NCBI GenBank assembly: GCA_021414005.1
Contig: JAIOPH010000035.1
Span: forward strand, 97,419-161,418
From: Chthoniobacter sp.
Lineage (GTDB): Bacteria; Verrucomicrobiota; Verrucomicrobiia; Chthoniobacterales; Chthoniobacteraceae
DNA length: 64,000 nt
Direction of reading: 5' to 3'
Each line of letters starts with the position of its first letter. Within the stretch, counting starts at the first letter, position 1. Position numbers and translations under genes: made by a program. The notes under the pieces are model-generated. The model ran no database searches, was not told the DNA's origin, and was given only the letters and a program-made list of their open reading frames with translations. Shown here piece after piece: positions 8,357 through 16,705 of the stretch.

Positions 8357-9574
8357 CTACACGTTCACCCAGCGCCGCGCTTTCATTTCAAAGCGCGGTA
8401 GCGTCCCGTGGCCGACGTGCGTAGCTGGAATTCGCAGGGAAAATGCCTGATTCAGCGCACGCTCCAGCCGCGATGCGGAGGTGTCGTCGGGCGATTCGAT
8501 TTGCACCTCCAGCTCGCTCATCGCGCCGCGCTGCGAGACGAGGACGCGGTATTCGCCGATTTCCGGGACCGTGCGCACGACGGCTTCGACCGCTGTCGGG
8601 TAAATGTTCACGCCGCGCACCACGATCATGTCATCGGCGCGGCCGATGATGCCGCCTTCGAGGGCGAGACCGTGCTCATCGCGCGACCATCTCACGAGGT
8701 CGCCGGTGCGGTAGCGTAGCAGCGGCCAAGCCGACCGTCCGAGTGGCGTCAGCACGAGTTCGCCGATGCCGCCCTCGGCCACGGCGGCCACGCCACCCGG
8801 CTCGATGACCTCGGCGAAATACGCATTCTCCAAGATCCTCATCACGCCTTCACGCTGCGGGTCTTCGTAGGCCACCGGACCGACTTCCGTCATGCCGTAG
8901 TGATCGACGACGCGCGCGCCATTCCAGCCCGCACGTAGGCGTGCGCGCACCGCGGGCACGCTGCCGCCGGGCTCGCCGGCGACGATGATCGTGCGCACCT
9001 CGGCGGCGCGGAGGTCGAGGTTTTCCTCCCGGGCCACATCGAGCAAACGCAACGCGTAAGTCGGCGTACAGCAGAGCACTTCGGCGCGGTGCTCGATCAT
9101 CGCCCGCACCCGCGCCGCGCTGCTCAACCCGCCGCCGGGCAGGCCCAGGCAGCCGTGCTGCGTCGCGGCTTCAAACGCCGTCCAAAACCCGAGGAATGGC
9201 CCGAACGAAAACGCGAAATAAACGCGTGCGCCCGGCGCGACCCCGGCCGCTTCGTAGATGTGCCGCCAGTTGCCGAGCATCCACTGCCAGCTCTCGGCGG
9301 TGTCGAGGATCGCGAGCGGCCGGCCGGTCGTACCGCTCGTCTGGCAAAAGCGCGTGTAGTGGTCCTGCGGGAAGGTGAGGTTCGAACCGTAGGGCGGATG
9401 CGCGGCCTGATCGGCGACGAGGTCGAGCTTGTGCGTGAAAGGGACGCGCGTGGTGAAATCCGCGAGGTCGCGCAACTCGCCGAAGTCGCCAAGCCGCTGC
9501 GCGACGAAGCGGTTGCGCGGCAGGATTTCCGCGAGCAGAGCGCGCAGGCGTTCGAACTGGCTCGCCTGATTCAC
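8357..9574 (-). CDS. Phenylacetate-CoA ligase-like (PaaK family) enzyme
   Basis: 405 residues, starting at GTG (9572-9574), six bases after the stop of the membrane-protein gene. AMP-forming acyl/aryl-CoA ligase fold: P-loop TSGTTGRP at 79-86, DHYGMTEVG around 245, RYRTGDLV, and the C-terminal hinge GRADDMIVVRGVNIYP. These are PaaK-type marks; PaaK activates phenylacetate and relatives activate other aryl acids as acyl-adenylates, then CoA thioesters. As the last gene of an operon that also encodes a chorismate-lyase-like enzyme and an aryl-CoA-type thioesterase, it may activate a hydroxybenzoate or similar acid. That substrate is inference. Cytoplasmic. Confidence 0.85.
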   Translation of the reverse strand: MNQASQFERLRALLAEILPRNRFVAQRLGDFGELRDLADFTTRVPFTHKLDLVADQAAHPPYGSNLTFPQDHYTRFCQTSGTTGRPLAILDTAESWQWMLGNWRHIYEAAGVAPGARVYFAFSFGPFLGFWTAFEAATQHGCLGLPGGGLSSAARVRAMIEHRAEVLCCTPTYALRLLDVAREENLDLRAAEVRTIIVAGEPGGSVPAVRARLRAGWNGARVVDHYGMTEVGPVAYEDPQREGVMRILENAYFAEVIEPGGVAAVAEGGIGELVLTPLGRSAWPLLRYRTGDLVRWSRDEHGLALEGGIIGRADDMIVVRGVNIYPTAVEAVVRTVPEIGEYRVLVSQRGAMSELEVQIESPDDTSASRLERALNQAFSLRIPATHVGHGTLPRFEMKARRWVNV

Positions 9575-9580
9575 GTCGGT

Positions 9581-10162
9581 TTAGTGCCCAGGCTGTTGTC
9601 CGACGACGGCCGCCGGCTTGGCGGGCGCGCCCTGGTTGGTCGGCGCATATTTGGCCACGAGAAAGGCACCACCCGCCGCGAGGACGATGCCGGCGAGAAA
9701 GGGTAGCGGGATCGCTTTGAACCCGCTCGCTGGCGGATGCACGAGCATGGCGACGATGGCGTTCACGATCGGCGCACCGCCAAAGACGATCGGCATGACC
9801 GCGGACGGCGCGGCCCCTTTCATCGTGACCGCCGCCGCGCCCAGCGCGAGCACCAGCGTGAAGGCACCGAGCGCGCCCGCGACACCCGCTATGAAACTCC
9901 ATCGGATGCCTTCACCGGCGAAGCTGAAGTTCGAGCCGCGCATTTTCAGCACGACCAGCGGGCCAACCACAGCCACGAAGAAATAGGCGATGCCGACCCA
10001 GAGAAACGCCTTGAGTCCGGCGTGTGGCGTCTCGGCACCCATCGGCATGCCGCTGCGGCCGATGTGGAGGAGGACGCCATAGACGCCCCACGAGAGGACG
10101 GTGAGATATGCGAAGATAAGCCAGTTCATGGATTTGGGTTTGTTGGTTGGGTTGGTCGTCAT
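9581..10162 (-). CDS. Five-helix membrane protein, EamA/DMT-like
   Basis: 193 residues with about five hydrophobic segments, beginning MNWLIFAYLTVLSWGVYGVLLH (the annotated ATG lies 11 codons earlier). The Trp-Gly-Val-Tyr-Gly pattern near the N-terminus and paired helices with small-residue faces resemble half of a drug/metabolite transporter (EamA) protein, but it is short. The C-terminus is a Pro/Ala/Gln tail. It sits between the thioesterase and CoA-ligase genes in the operon, so it may move an intermediate or product. Function not established. Confidence 0.75.
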   Translation of the reverse strand: MTTNPTNKPKSMNWLIFAYLTVLSWGVYGVLLHIGRSGMPMGAETPHAGLKAFLWVGIAYFFVAVVGPLVVLKMRGSNFSFAGEGIRWSFIAGVAGALGAFTLVLALGAAAVTMKGAAPSAVMPIVFGGAPIVNAIVAMLVHPPASGFKAIPLPFLAGIVLAAGGAFLVAKYAPTNQGAPAKPAAVVGQQPGH

Positions 10163-10233
10163 TCGGAAAAGGTGGAGGTCTAAATCGCGGCGGGACGCCG
10201 TAACGGAAGGGCGGAGGAAGGATAAGATTGCGA

Positions 10234-10683
10234 TTAAGAAGAAACGCCGAGCAGCGCTGCAGGCGCGGGCTCAATTGCGGCGCGTACGGCGTCAGGGATG
10301 GGCACGGCGGTGAGTTTGCGCGTGGTTTTCTCGACGCTCGCGCAAACGGTCACGACTTCGCCGCGCGCGACTTCGGTGCCGTCGTCGGCGCGGCGAAAAA
10401 TGAAGACGTAACGGATCGAGCGCGTGCGCACCTCCGCCACGAGCAGATGAATCTCGACCTCGTCCTCGAAGCGCAGCGGCGCGCGGAAATCGCAGCTCGC
10501 GCGGACCCGCGGCCAGCCGGTCGTGCTCATAGGATCGTGCCCGTGGATCGAGAGGCCGAGCGAGCGGAAGAAGGCGTGCTCGGTTATCTCCATCATGCGG
10601 TAGAAATTCGCGAAATGAACGATGCCGGCCATGTCTGTTTCCGCGAACTCAATGCGGCGCGTGAGCTTGAATTCGTGGGACAT
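10234..10683 (-). CDS. Hot-dog acyl-CoA thioesterase (4-hydroxybenzoyl-CoA/YbgC type)
   Basis: 149 residues; the start ATG shares its A with the stop of the upstream glycosyltransferase gene (TGATG). The active-site region IEFAETDMAGIVHFANFYRM matches the 4HBT/YbgC signature with the catalytic Asp at residue 17, followed by the long helix MMEITEHAFFRSLG. The family hydrolyses aryl- or acyl-CoA thioesters in the cytoplasm. Placed with a PaaK-like CoA ligase and a chorismate-lyase-like enzyme, an aryl-CoA substrate is attractive but unproven. A 71-base gap separates it from the membrane-protein gene. Confidence 0.88.
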   Translation of the reverse strand: MSHEFKLTRRIEFAETDMAGIVHFANFYRMMEITEHAFFRSLGLSIHGHDPMSTTGWPRVRASCDFRAPLRFEDEVEIHLLVAEVRTRSIRYVFIFRRADDGTEVARGEVVTVCASVEKTTRKLTAVPIPDAVRAAIEPAPAALLGVSS

Positions 10684-12020
10684 CAGCGCGGGAGATTAGC
10701 TGGCGGAAGAGGAAACGGAATTCCGCATTTCGTCTTTGAAAACTCTGCGGTCAGCGCCACGAAACGCTCCGCCATGCGCGGCAGGGAAAACTCGCTCGCC
10801 ACGACCGCGCGTCCACGCGCTCCCATGGCGCAGGCTTGCGCGGGATCGGTGAGCAGCGTCTCCCAGCCATTGGCCAGCGCCTCGGCGCTGTTTGGTTCGC
10901 ACAAAATTCCGCCGCCCGTGGCCTCGACCAATTCGGGAAACGCCGCGCAGCGTGGCTGCACCACGGGTACGCCCGCAGACCACGCCTCGATGAGATAAAG
11001 CCCGAACGCCTCACCGTAGCTCGCCGGCACGGAGAGGAGCGTGAGGCCGTGCAGGAAGGCGGTCTTCTCCTCGCGGCTCACGTTCGGCAGAAACTCGGCG
11101 TCGCCGGCCAGTCCGGCGTCGGCCAGCTTTCGCCGCAGCGTCGCCACGTAGCGCTCGTCATCCGCGGTCATCGCGCCCGCACAGCGGAGTTTCGCATGCG
11201 GGAAACGCCCGCGCTTTTTCAGCAGGATGAACGCCTCGACCACGAGCCCGAGCCCCTTCCCCGGAATGAATCGCGCGAGATAGCCGATCGTTTCTGGGGC
11301 GTTTGCCGTTTGCCGTTCGCCGCTCGCCTTTTCCTCCGCTGCGACGCCATTCGGAATCACCCGCAGCTTATCCGCTGGCAGCCGCATCCGACGGCCCATC
11401 AGTTCCGCGTAGTAGCGGCTCGGCGCGATGCATGCATCGCAATCCCAAGCCCGCTCGCCCATTGCCTGCCACGCGCGTGTGCGCCACGGCTCCGGCAGTG
11501 CGTCGAGAAAACTGTCTTCACCCTGCAAGGACGCCAGGACCGGGATACCGATCGCGTCCTTGATCCCGCGCGCCAGGCCCACCAGCAGCGCCGTGGAAAG
11601 CCACACCGCATCGGGCCGATGACCGCGCAGCCATTCGACGAGTTTCGCAAGTTCCTTCGCCTGATGTCCGTGCTCGCCGTGCAACATTGAAAGCGTCAGC
11701 GCGCCCACGTCCGCCGTTGCCGTCATGCCGCTTTGTTTCCCGGCGAGACGCAAAAGTCCGCGGGCGTTGAGCAGCCGGTCGAGCCAGCGCGGGGTGCGCC
11801 GGAAAAGCGCGAACTTTTGCTGCAAATAGACGTTCACGCCGCCGAAAAAAATCTCCGAGTCGGGGCTGGCCGCGTCCTCGTCGAGCGTGAGCGGCAGATA
11901 CATCGGCAGCATCACAGCGTCGTGACCCTGGCGGATGAGTTCCTTGGCCAACGCATTATCACGCATGCACACGCCGCAGTAGTAGCTACCGGTGCCGGGT
12001 GTGAGCAGGACGATCTTCAT
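10683..12020 (-). CDS. Glycosyltransferase family 4
   Basis: 445 residues, GT-B fold. The N-terminal domain starts MKIVLLTPGTGSYYCGVCMR, with the Gly-rich acceptor loop, and the C-terminal domain has IGYLARFIPGKGL and the donor-site motif SYGEAFGLYLIEAW (E-x7-E, retaining GT4). A Cys-rich YYCGVCMRDN near the N-terminus is unusual for GT4. It overlaps the beta-propeller gene upstream by ATGA and the thioesterase gene downstream by TGATG, so all three are probably translated together. Donor and acceptor sugars cannot be told from sequence. Confidence 0.87.
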   Translation of the reverse strand: MKIVLLTPGTGSYYCGVCMRDNALAKELIRQGHDAVMLPMYLPLTLDEDAASPDSEIFFGGVNVYLQQKFALFRRTPRWLDRLLNARGLLRLAGKQSGMTATADVGALTLSMLHGEHGHQAKELAKLVEWLRGHRPDAVWLSTALLVGLARGIKDAIGIPVLASLQGEDSFLDALPEPWRTRAWQAMGERAWDCDACIAPSRYYAELMGRRMRLPADKLRVIPNGVAAEEKASGERQTANAPETIGYLARFIPGKGLGLVVEAFILLKKRGRFPHAKLRCAGAMTADDERYVATLRRKLADAGLAGDAEFLPNVSREEKTAFLHGLTLLSVPASYGEAFGLYLIEAWSAGVPVVQPRCAAFPELVEATGGGILCEPNSAEALANGWETLLTDPAQACAMGARGRAVVASEFSLPRMAERFVALTAEFSKTKCGIPFPLPPANLPR

Positions 12021-13402
12021 GGCGGCGAAGTCGCGGACCGTTCTGCGCGCAAGTCATAGCAGATGATGCGCGGCTTTGTGCCCGCTGTGCCCTGTTCGTT
12101 TTGGCTCACGTAAAGCAGGCCACGGCTGAGCGCGGGGAGCGTCCAGGTTTCGGGTGCGTTGAAGAGCTTCGCTCGTGATTTGATTGCCGCACCCTTCGGC
12201 GAAAGCTCCAGCCACGCGAGATCGCCAAATTCGCCGAGGCAGAGCACGCCGCCATCCGCCGCGAGCAGACTCGCACGCCCGAAGCCGCCGCCGAGATCGC
12301 TGCGCCACAATTCCCTGCCGCTCGTGAGGTCGTGGCAGACCAGTTCCGCGAGCCGTTCGCTCTGTCCGGCGAAGCCAAAAATGCAGCCGTCGCGAACGAG
12401 CGGCGTCATCCAGTAGATGCCGAAGTTTTCTGCCTGCCACATGCGTTTGATCGTAAAGTCGGGCGCGATTTCAAAACACGCGCCGCCTGCGCTGTAACTC
12501 TCCGACACGAACACGCGTGCCGCTTTCCCCGGCTCCGCGCCCACCACCACCGGCGACGACGCGCTCACCGACTCCGCGATGTCGGCGCGATGCGCGCCCG
12601 CTGCGAGCACCTTCCCGTCAGCCGCGTCGATGACCAGCAATCCGCCCGTCGGCGGACGACTTTCGCCGCCGGCGAAAACGAGCACACACTCCCGCCCGTG
12701 CAATTTCGCCGACACTGGCGACGCATAGCTCGCGCCCCATTCGTGCTCCGCCGCCCACAGCGTTTTGCAGGTCGCCACGTCGAGCGCCACGGTGTTCACC
12801 GGCTTTCCGTCCAGCTTGCCGCCGACCTGCACGATGAGTCGCGCGCCCAGCACCAGCGGCGTCGAGCCATAGCCGAAGAACGCCTTGCGCATGGCAAACT
12901 CGCGCGCAGCATCGCGCTCCCAAACGACTTTCCCATTCGCCAGATCGAGGCACCGAAGCTGTCCGCCGATGCCGAATGTGAACACCCGCCCGTCGGCGAT
13001 CACGGGGCTCGTCCGCGGCCCGGTGCTGCCGCCGTAGCGCGGCGTGTACGGCGCGGCGTAGTCATGCTTCCACTGCGGCTTCCCCGTGGCAGCGTGCAGA
13101 CATTCCACCACCTCGCGCTCCTCGCTTCGGTAAAAGACCACCAGCCGATCGCCCACAATCACAGGTCCACCAAAGCCGCCGCCTTTCGCATGCTCCCAGA
13201 CCACGCGCGGGCCGGTCTTTGGCAGTTCGTGCAAAAGGCGTGTCTCTGGTGAAGTCGCGTTGTCCGCCGGGCCCAGCAGGCGCGGCCAATCCGTCGTCAC
13301 CGCATCGCTGGCGAGCGGCCGTGGTTCTCCTGCGACGGCGAGCGCCGACCAGCAGAGGATCGCGCCGAGTTTCCCCACGACTCGACGGCCCTGCGCCATC
13401 AC
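12017..13402 (-). CDS. Exported PQQ-like beta-propeller protein
   Basis: 461 residues: a signal peptide (VGKLGAILCWSALAVAGEP) followed by repeated beta-propeller blades with the tryptophan-docking style (GKVVWERDAA, CKTLWAAEHEW, GRELWRSDLGG). Each blade alternates hydrophobic strands with DGRVFTFG-like turns. This is the PQQ-binding-like/WD40-like propeller common as secreted proteins in Verrucomicrobia and Planctomycetes. No residues specific for PQQ catalysis are evident, so a scaffold or binding role is as likely as a dehydrogenase. It is joined by ATGA overlaps to the flavoprotein gene before it and the glycosyltransferase gene after it. Confidence 0.82.
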   Translation of the reverse strand: MMAQGRRVVGKLGAILCWSALAVAGEPRPLASDAVTTDWPRLLGPADNATSPETRLLHELPKTGPRVVWEHAKGGGFGGPVIVGDRLVVFYRSEEREVVECLHAATGKPQWKHDYAAPYTPRYGGSTGPRTSPVIADGRVFTFGIGGQLRCLDLANGKVVWERDAAREFAMRKAFFGYGSTPLVLGARLIVQVGGKLDGKPVNTVALDVATCKTLWAAEHEWGASYASPVSAKLHGRECVLVFAGGESRPPTGGLLVIDAADGKVLAAGAHRADIAESVSASSPVVVGAEPGKAARVFVSESYSAGGACFEIAPDFTIKRMWQAENFGIYWMTPLVRDGCIFGFAGQSERLAELVCHDLTSGRELWRSDLGGGFGRASLLAADGGVLCLGEFGDLAWLELSPKGAAIKSRAKLFNAPETWTLPALSRGLLYVSQNEQGTAGTKPRIICYDLRAERSATSPP

Positions 13403-14676
13403 GCAGCGGCACCCACCGGCGCACGTCCGTGAGTGAGTTCCCGGGGCAGTTCAGCGAACGCGCGCATCGCCGCGTGCAGTTCCGCGAAGTCGGTGGTGAA
13501 CAGATCGCCGATCAGCGAATCCGTCAGCCGTCCGCGCTGGTCGGGGTAGGACTTCAGCATTCGGCCGAAGGAAAAATTTTGATCGTAAAACGCATAGACC
13601 AGCTTCCGCATGTTCTCGAGCCCGAGGCAGAGATGATTCCCGTATTCTTCAAAGCGCGCACCGCTCGTGTCTCCCGCCGTCAGCGCGGCGCCCACCGCGT
13701 CAGCCGCCATCTCGCCGCTTTTCAGCGCGAGGTACACGCCGCTGGAAAACACCGGATCGAGAAACGCGAACGCATCGCCCGCGAGCAGCAGGCCGTCGGC
13801 GGCGCAGTATTTCGAGCGGTAGGAGAACTCACTCGTCACCCAATACTCGCCGAACTGCCGACCGATGCTGAGGTGATCCTTGATCCAGGCGTTGCGCCCG
13901 ATTTCGCGGCACATGATCTCCGCTGGGTCTTTGCTTTCGGAGAAAAGGTAATCCTTCTCCGCCACGATCCCGACGCTGATCACGTCGTCCTTCAGCGGGA
14001 TGTACCAAAACCATCCACGTCCCTCGACGTAGGCCACCGTGGTGTTGCCCTCGTCGATTCCGGGGTCGCGTTTCGCGCTGCGAAAATAGGTCCAGATCGC
14101 CAGCTTGTTGAGCTGCGGATCTTTCACCCGCCAGCCTTCGCGCGCTGTCGTCACCTGCTCGCGACCCGAGCAGTCGATCGTCACCGGCGCGAAAAACTCA
14201 CGCGTTTCGCCGTCGGGCCCTGCGGTCTCGACGCCGATCACGCGCCCGCGGTCGTCCTTGAGCACGCACTTCACAGGCGTCTGCTCGCGCACCTCTGCGC
14301 CTTTGGCCCGCGCGTTGTTCAGCAACATGAGATCGAAGTCGGCGCGCTCCACCTGCCACGTCACCGCACTCGGGTGATCGTAATGCTGGAAGAAATAGAA
14401 CGGCTGCGACTGCCGACCGTCCGGTGTCACAAACTGCACGCTGTACTTCTTCGTGTAGGCGATGCGCTCCATCTCGCCGACCAGCCCGAGACGGTTCAGC
14501 GTGAACCAGCAGAAGGGCATCAGCGATTCGCCGATGTGGTAGCGCGGAAATTTTTCCTTTTCGAGAAGCAGGACACGCCTTCCCTTTTCCGCAAGCAGCG
14601 CGCCGGCCGTGCTGCCCGCCGGCCCGCCGCCGATGATGATAACGTCGTAGTCTGCGCTGCTGGTCGGGCTGTTCAT
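13399..14676 (-). CDS. Flavin-dependent halogenase-like oxidoreductase
   Basis: 425 residues from the ATG at 14676. FAD-binding GGGPAGS at 17-23 and GES at 49-51. The WxWxIP fingerprint of flavin halogenases is present as WFWYIP (222-227), and GDAFAFLDPVFSSGVYLAL matches the second hallmark. A Lys pair (YTKKYSVQF, 76-77) lies where related carrier- or CoA-dependent halogenases carry the catalytic Lys. Members of this superfamily also include reductases and hydroxylases, so halogenation is inferred. It follows the chorismate-lyase-like gene by 31 bases and overlaps the propeller gene by ATGA. Chorismate lyase beside a flavin halogenase recalls Bmp6/Bmp5 of bromophenol pathways. Confidence 0.85.
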   Translation of the reverse strand: MNSPTSSADYDVIIIGGGPAGSTAGALLAEKGRRVLLLEKEKFPRYHIGESLMPFCWFTLNRLGLVGEMERIAYTKKYSVQFVTPDGRQSQPFYFFQHYDHPSAVTWQVERADFDLMLLNNARAKGAEVREQTPVKCVLKDDRGRVIGVETAGPDGETREFFAPVTIDCSGREQVTTAREGWRVKDPQLNKLAIWTYFRSAKRDPGIDEGNTTVAYVEGRGWFWYIPLKDDVISVGIVAEKDYLFSESKDPAEIMCREIGRNAWIKDHLSIGRQFGEYWVTSEFSYRSKYCAADGLLLAGDAFAFLDPVFSSGVYLALKSGEMAADAVGAALTAGDTSGARFEEYGNHLCLGLENMRKLVYAFYDQNFSFGRMLKSYPDQRGRLTDSLIGDLFTTDFAELHAAMRAFAELPRELTHGRAPVGAAA

Positions 14677-14707
14677 GCGAGTGCCTGCGAATTCGTCTGG
14701 CGACATT

Positions 14708-15253
14708 TCACGGACGCAGGACTTCCACGATGCGCGCCAGCACGCGGTCGCCGTCGCCGAGCAGTACATTGCTGCGGCCGTAGAGCGGGTGCGCGCCGTC
14801 GAGGGCAAAGTGCGCGTCCATGACAGGGTCGGGCGCGAGTTTCAAAAATGCGCGCGGCTCGCTCCGGTAGCGGACGCCGTGGCGGTTGAGCAGTCCGCCG
14901 AGTGGCTGGCAGCCTTCCAGAATCTGCGCGCGCAGCGGCTCAGCAAAGGCGGCGAGGTTGATCTCGATCGCGCCGTATTCCACCGGCAGGCCGCTGTCCT
15001 CTTTGCACAGCAGCACCTCGCGGCGCAGGGCGCAGCCGTCCGTCTCGCGATGCAGCACGCGCAACTTCATCGGCGACCGGTGGAACTCCTCCAGCCGCGA
15101 AGTCATGTCGCCGTGATGCACGAGCAAGGTGCGATACGGCTCGGGCATGATCGGGCCGTCGATAAACTCGCAGGCGGGAAGCGGGTGGTCGCTCGCCCGG
15201 CAGAACTGCGAGAGCGGAAAGAGCAGGTCGGTGCTGGGCTCGGCGGCGATCAT
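14708..15253 (-). CDS. Chorismate pyruvate-lyase-like protein (UbiC/DUF98 fold)
   Basis: 181 residues. The layout fits the chorismate lyase/DUF98 family: PYRTLLVHHGDMTSRLEEFH near residue 40, then PVEYGAIEINLAAF, ILEGCQPLGGLLNRHGVRYR with the PLG turn, and a C-terminal YGRSNVLLGDGDRVLARIVEVL strand pair. Such enzymes cut chorismate to 4-hydroxybenzoate and pyruvate. The similarity is by pattern only and I cannot confirm the catalytic Arg/Glu set. It overlaps the radical SAM gene upstream by ATGA and precedes the halogenase-like gene, which supports a hydroxybenzoate-based pathway. Cytoplasmic. Confidence 0.65.
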   Translation of the reverse strand: MIAAEPSTDLLFPLSQFCRASDHPLPACEFIDGPIMPEPYRTLLVHHGDMTSRLEEFHRSPMKLRVLHRETDGCALRREVLLCKEDSGLPVEYGAIEINLAAFAEPLRAQILEGCQPLGGLLNRHGVRYRSEPRAFLKLAPDPVMDAHFALDGAHPLYGRSNVLLGDGDRVLARIVEVLRP

Positions 15254-16584
15254 GTGTAGCGGGCGTTCTGGTGCTGCGGCAAAAAGAACGCGTGCAGGAT
15301 CACGTCGATCTTCAGCAACGCCGGACGGGTGAGCACGAGCCAGTCGCCGTGTCCTGAGACGAGACCGCGGCGTGTTAGTTCGGTGAGTTGCTGGTTGAAC
15401 CGCTCCGCGATGACGACGCCAAATTTTTCCCGGAAGTAACTCTGGCTCACGCGCCCGAGTTTGAGCTGCAAGATGAGTTCGCGAATCATCCGCTCTTCCG
15501 CGGTCGTGGCCAGCGCACGCCCGATGGGCAAATCCCCACGCTGCACGGCGGCGGTGTAGCTCTCAAAGTCCGGCAGGTTTTGAAAATGTACGCCTGCGAC
15601 GTGGCTGAAACTCGCCACCCCAAGTCCGAGCAAATCCGCGCCCTGCCAGAGCAGATCGCGATAGAGAAACTTCGTCTTTCGCGGATCGCGTACTGCCGTG
15701 GTCGCGCTCGTCACGGTGTAGCCGGCACGTTCCAGCGCGGAGAAAGCCTCGTCCACCCAGCGCCGTTTCGTCTGCCAGTCGGCAACGGGCGCGACGAGTT
15801 TGCCCTCGGCCTTCATCTGCTGGTAAATCGTCGTGTTGTACGGGATCTCCATCTGGTAGATCGTCACCGAGTCCGGCTGAAACTCGATGGTCTTGGCGAT
15901 GTTCCGCTGCCAGTTTTCGTCCGTCTCCTCGATCATCCCGGCGATGAGGTCGATGTTGATCTGTGGGAAGCCGATCTTTCGCGCGAAGTCGTACGCGCGG
16001 TAGATTTCATCCTCGCGATGCGCGCGTCCGTTGATCTCCAGCAGGTGCTTGTCGAAATTCTCCACGCCGAGCGAAAGCCGCGTCACCCCGATGTCGCGAA
16101 TCGCCTGCAGTTTCGGCTCGGTCAGCGTGCCCGGCTCCGCCTCGAAGGCCACCTCCTCCGCCTCTTCCCACGGCAGCAACTCCTTCATTCGATCCGTCAG
16201 GGCCTTGAGCTGCGCGACCGACAGATAGCTCGGCGTGCCGCCGCCGAAATAGACAAACTTCGGCTTCCGCCCTGCGATCCGCGGCGTGGCGGCGTAGTGC
16301 GCGAGTTCGCGCATGCCGAGGTCGAGGTAGCCCTTGATCTCTTCGGCATTCTTGTCGGTATAAACGCGGAAGTAGCAGAAGTGGCAGCGCTTCCGGCAAA
16401 ACGGAATGTGGAAGTAAACGCCGAGCGGAACCCCGGCGGGCGCAGGCTGCGCGAGAGCCCGCTGCACCTCGTCGGCCTGGTCCTTTTGCCAAAAGGAAAA
16501 CGGCGGGTAGTTGGCGACGAAGTAATTGCCCGCCGTGGTTTCATCCCCATCGGCGAGGAGTCGGTCGAAAGTTTCGGTCTTCAT
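15250..16584 (-). CDS. HemN-like radical SAM protein
   Basis: 444 residues. The radical SAM cluster motif is C63RKRCHFC70 (CX3CX2C), preceded by YFHIPFC as in HemN. Then VYFGGGTPSYLS (SAM site), FEAEPGTL, SLGVENFD and IDLIAGMIEETDENW follow the HemN/HutW order. A C-terminal HemN-type domain ends with a winged-helix-like part (REKFGVVIAERFNQQLTELT). The family includes oxygen-independent coproporphyrinogen oxidase, haem chaperones/degraders and class C methyltransferases. First gene of the eight-gene operon, so a tailoring or methyl-transfer job on the pathway product is possible, though haem metabolism cannot be ruled out. Confidence 0.85.
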   Translation of the reverse strand: MKTETFDRLLADGDETTAGNYFVANYPPFSFWQKDQADEVQRALAQPAPAGVPLGVYFHIPFCRKRCHFCYFRVYTDKNAEEIKGYLDLGMRELAHYAATPRIAGRKPKFVYFGGGTPSYLSVAQLKALTDRMKELLPWEEAEEVAFEAEPGTLTEPKLQAIRDIGVTRLSLGVENFDKHLLEINGRAHREDEIYRAYDFARKIGFPQINIDLIAGMIEETDENWQRNIAKTIEFQPDSVTIYQMEIPYNTTIYQQMKAEGKLVAPVADWQTKRRWVDEAFSALERAGYTVTSATTAVRDPRKTKFLYRDLLWQGADLLGLGVASFSHVAGVHFQNLPDFESYTAAVQRGDLPIGRALATTAEERMIRELILQLKLGRVSQSYFREKFGVVIAERFNQQLTELTRRGLVSGHGDWLVLTRPALLKIDVILHAFFLPQHQNARYT

Positions 16585-16705
16585 GCGCGGGGCGTCGGGA
16601 CGTGCCGCGGAGCGTCGCGCAGCGGTGGGGACGGCGCAACGAAATAGTGTGTGTGCGTATTAAAATCTCAATTCCTCCGACTCCGGAAGAGCCTGCACCA
16701 AGTTC

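Noticed and set aside
16585..16705. tRNA or small RNA before the eight-gene operon
   Set aside because: No cloverleaf or clear structured element was found in the 121-base gap.
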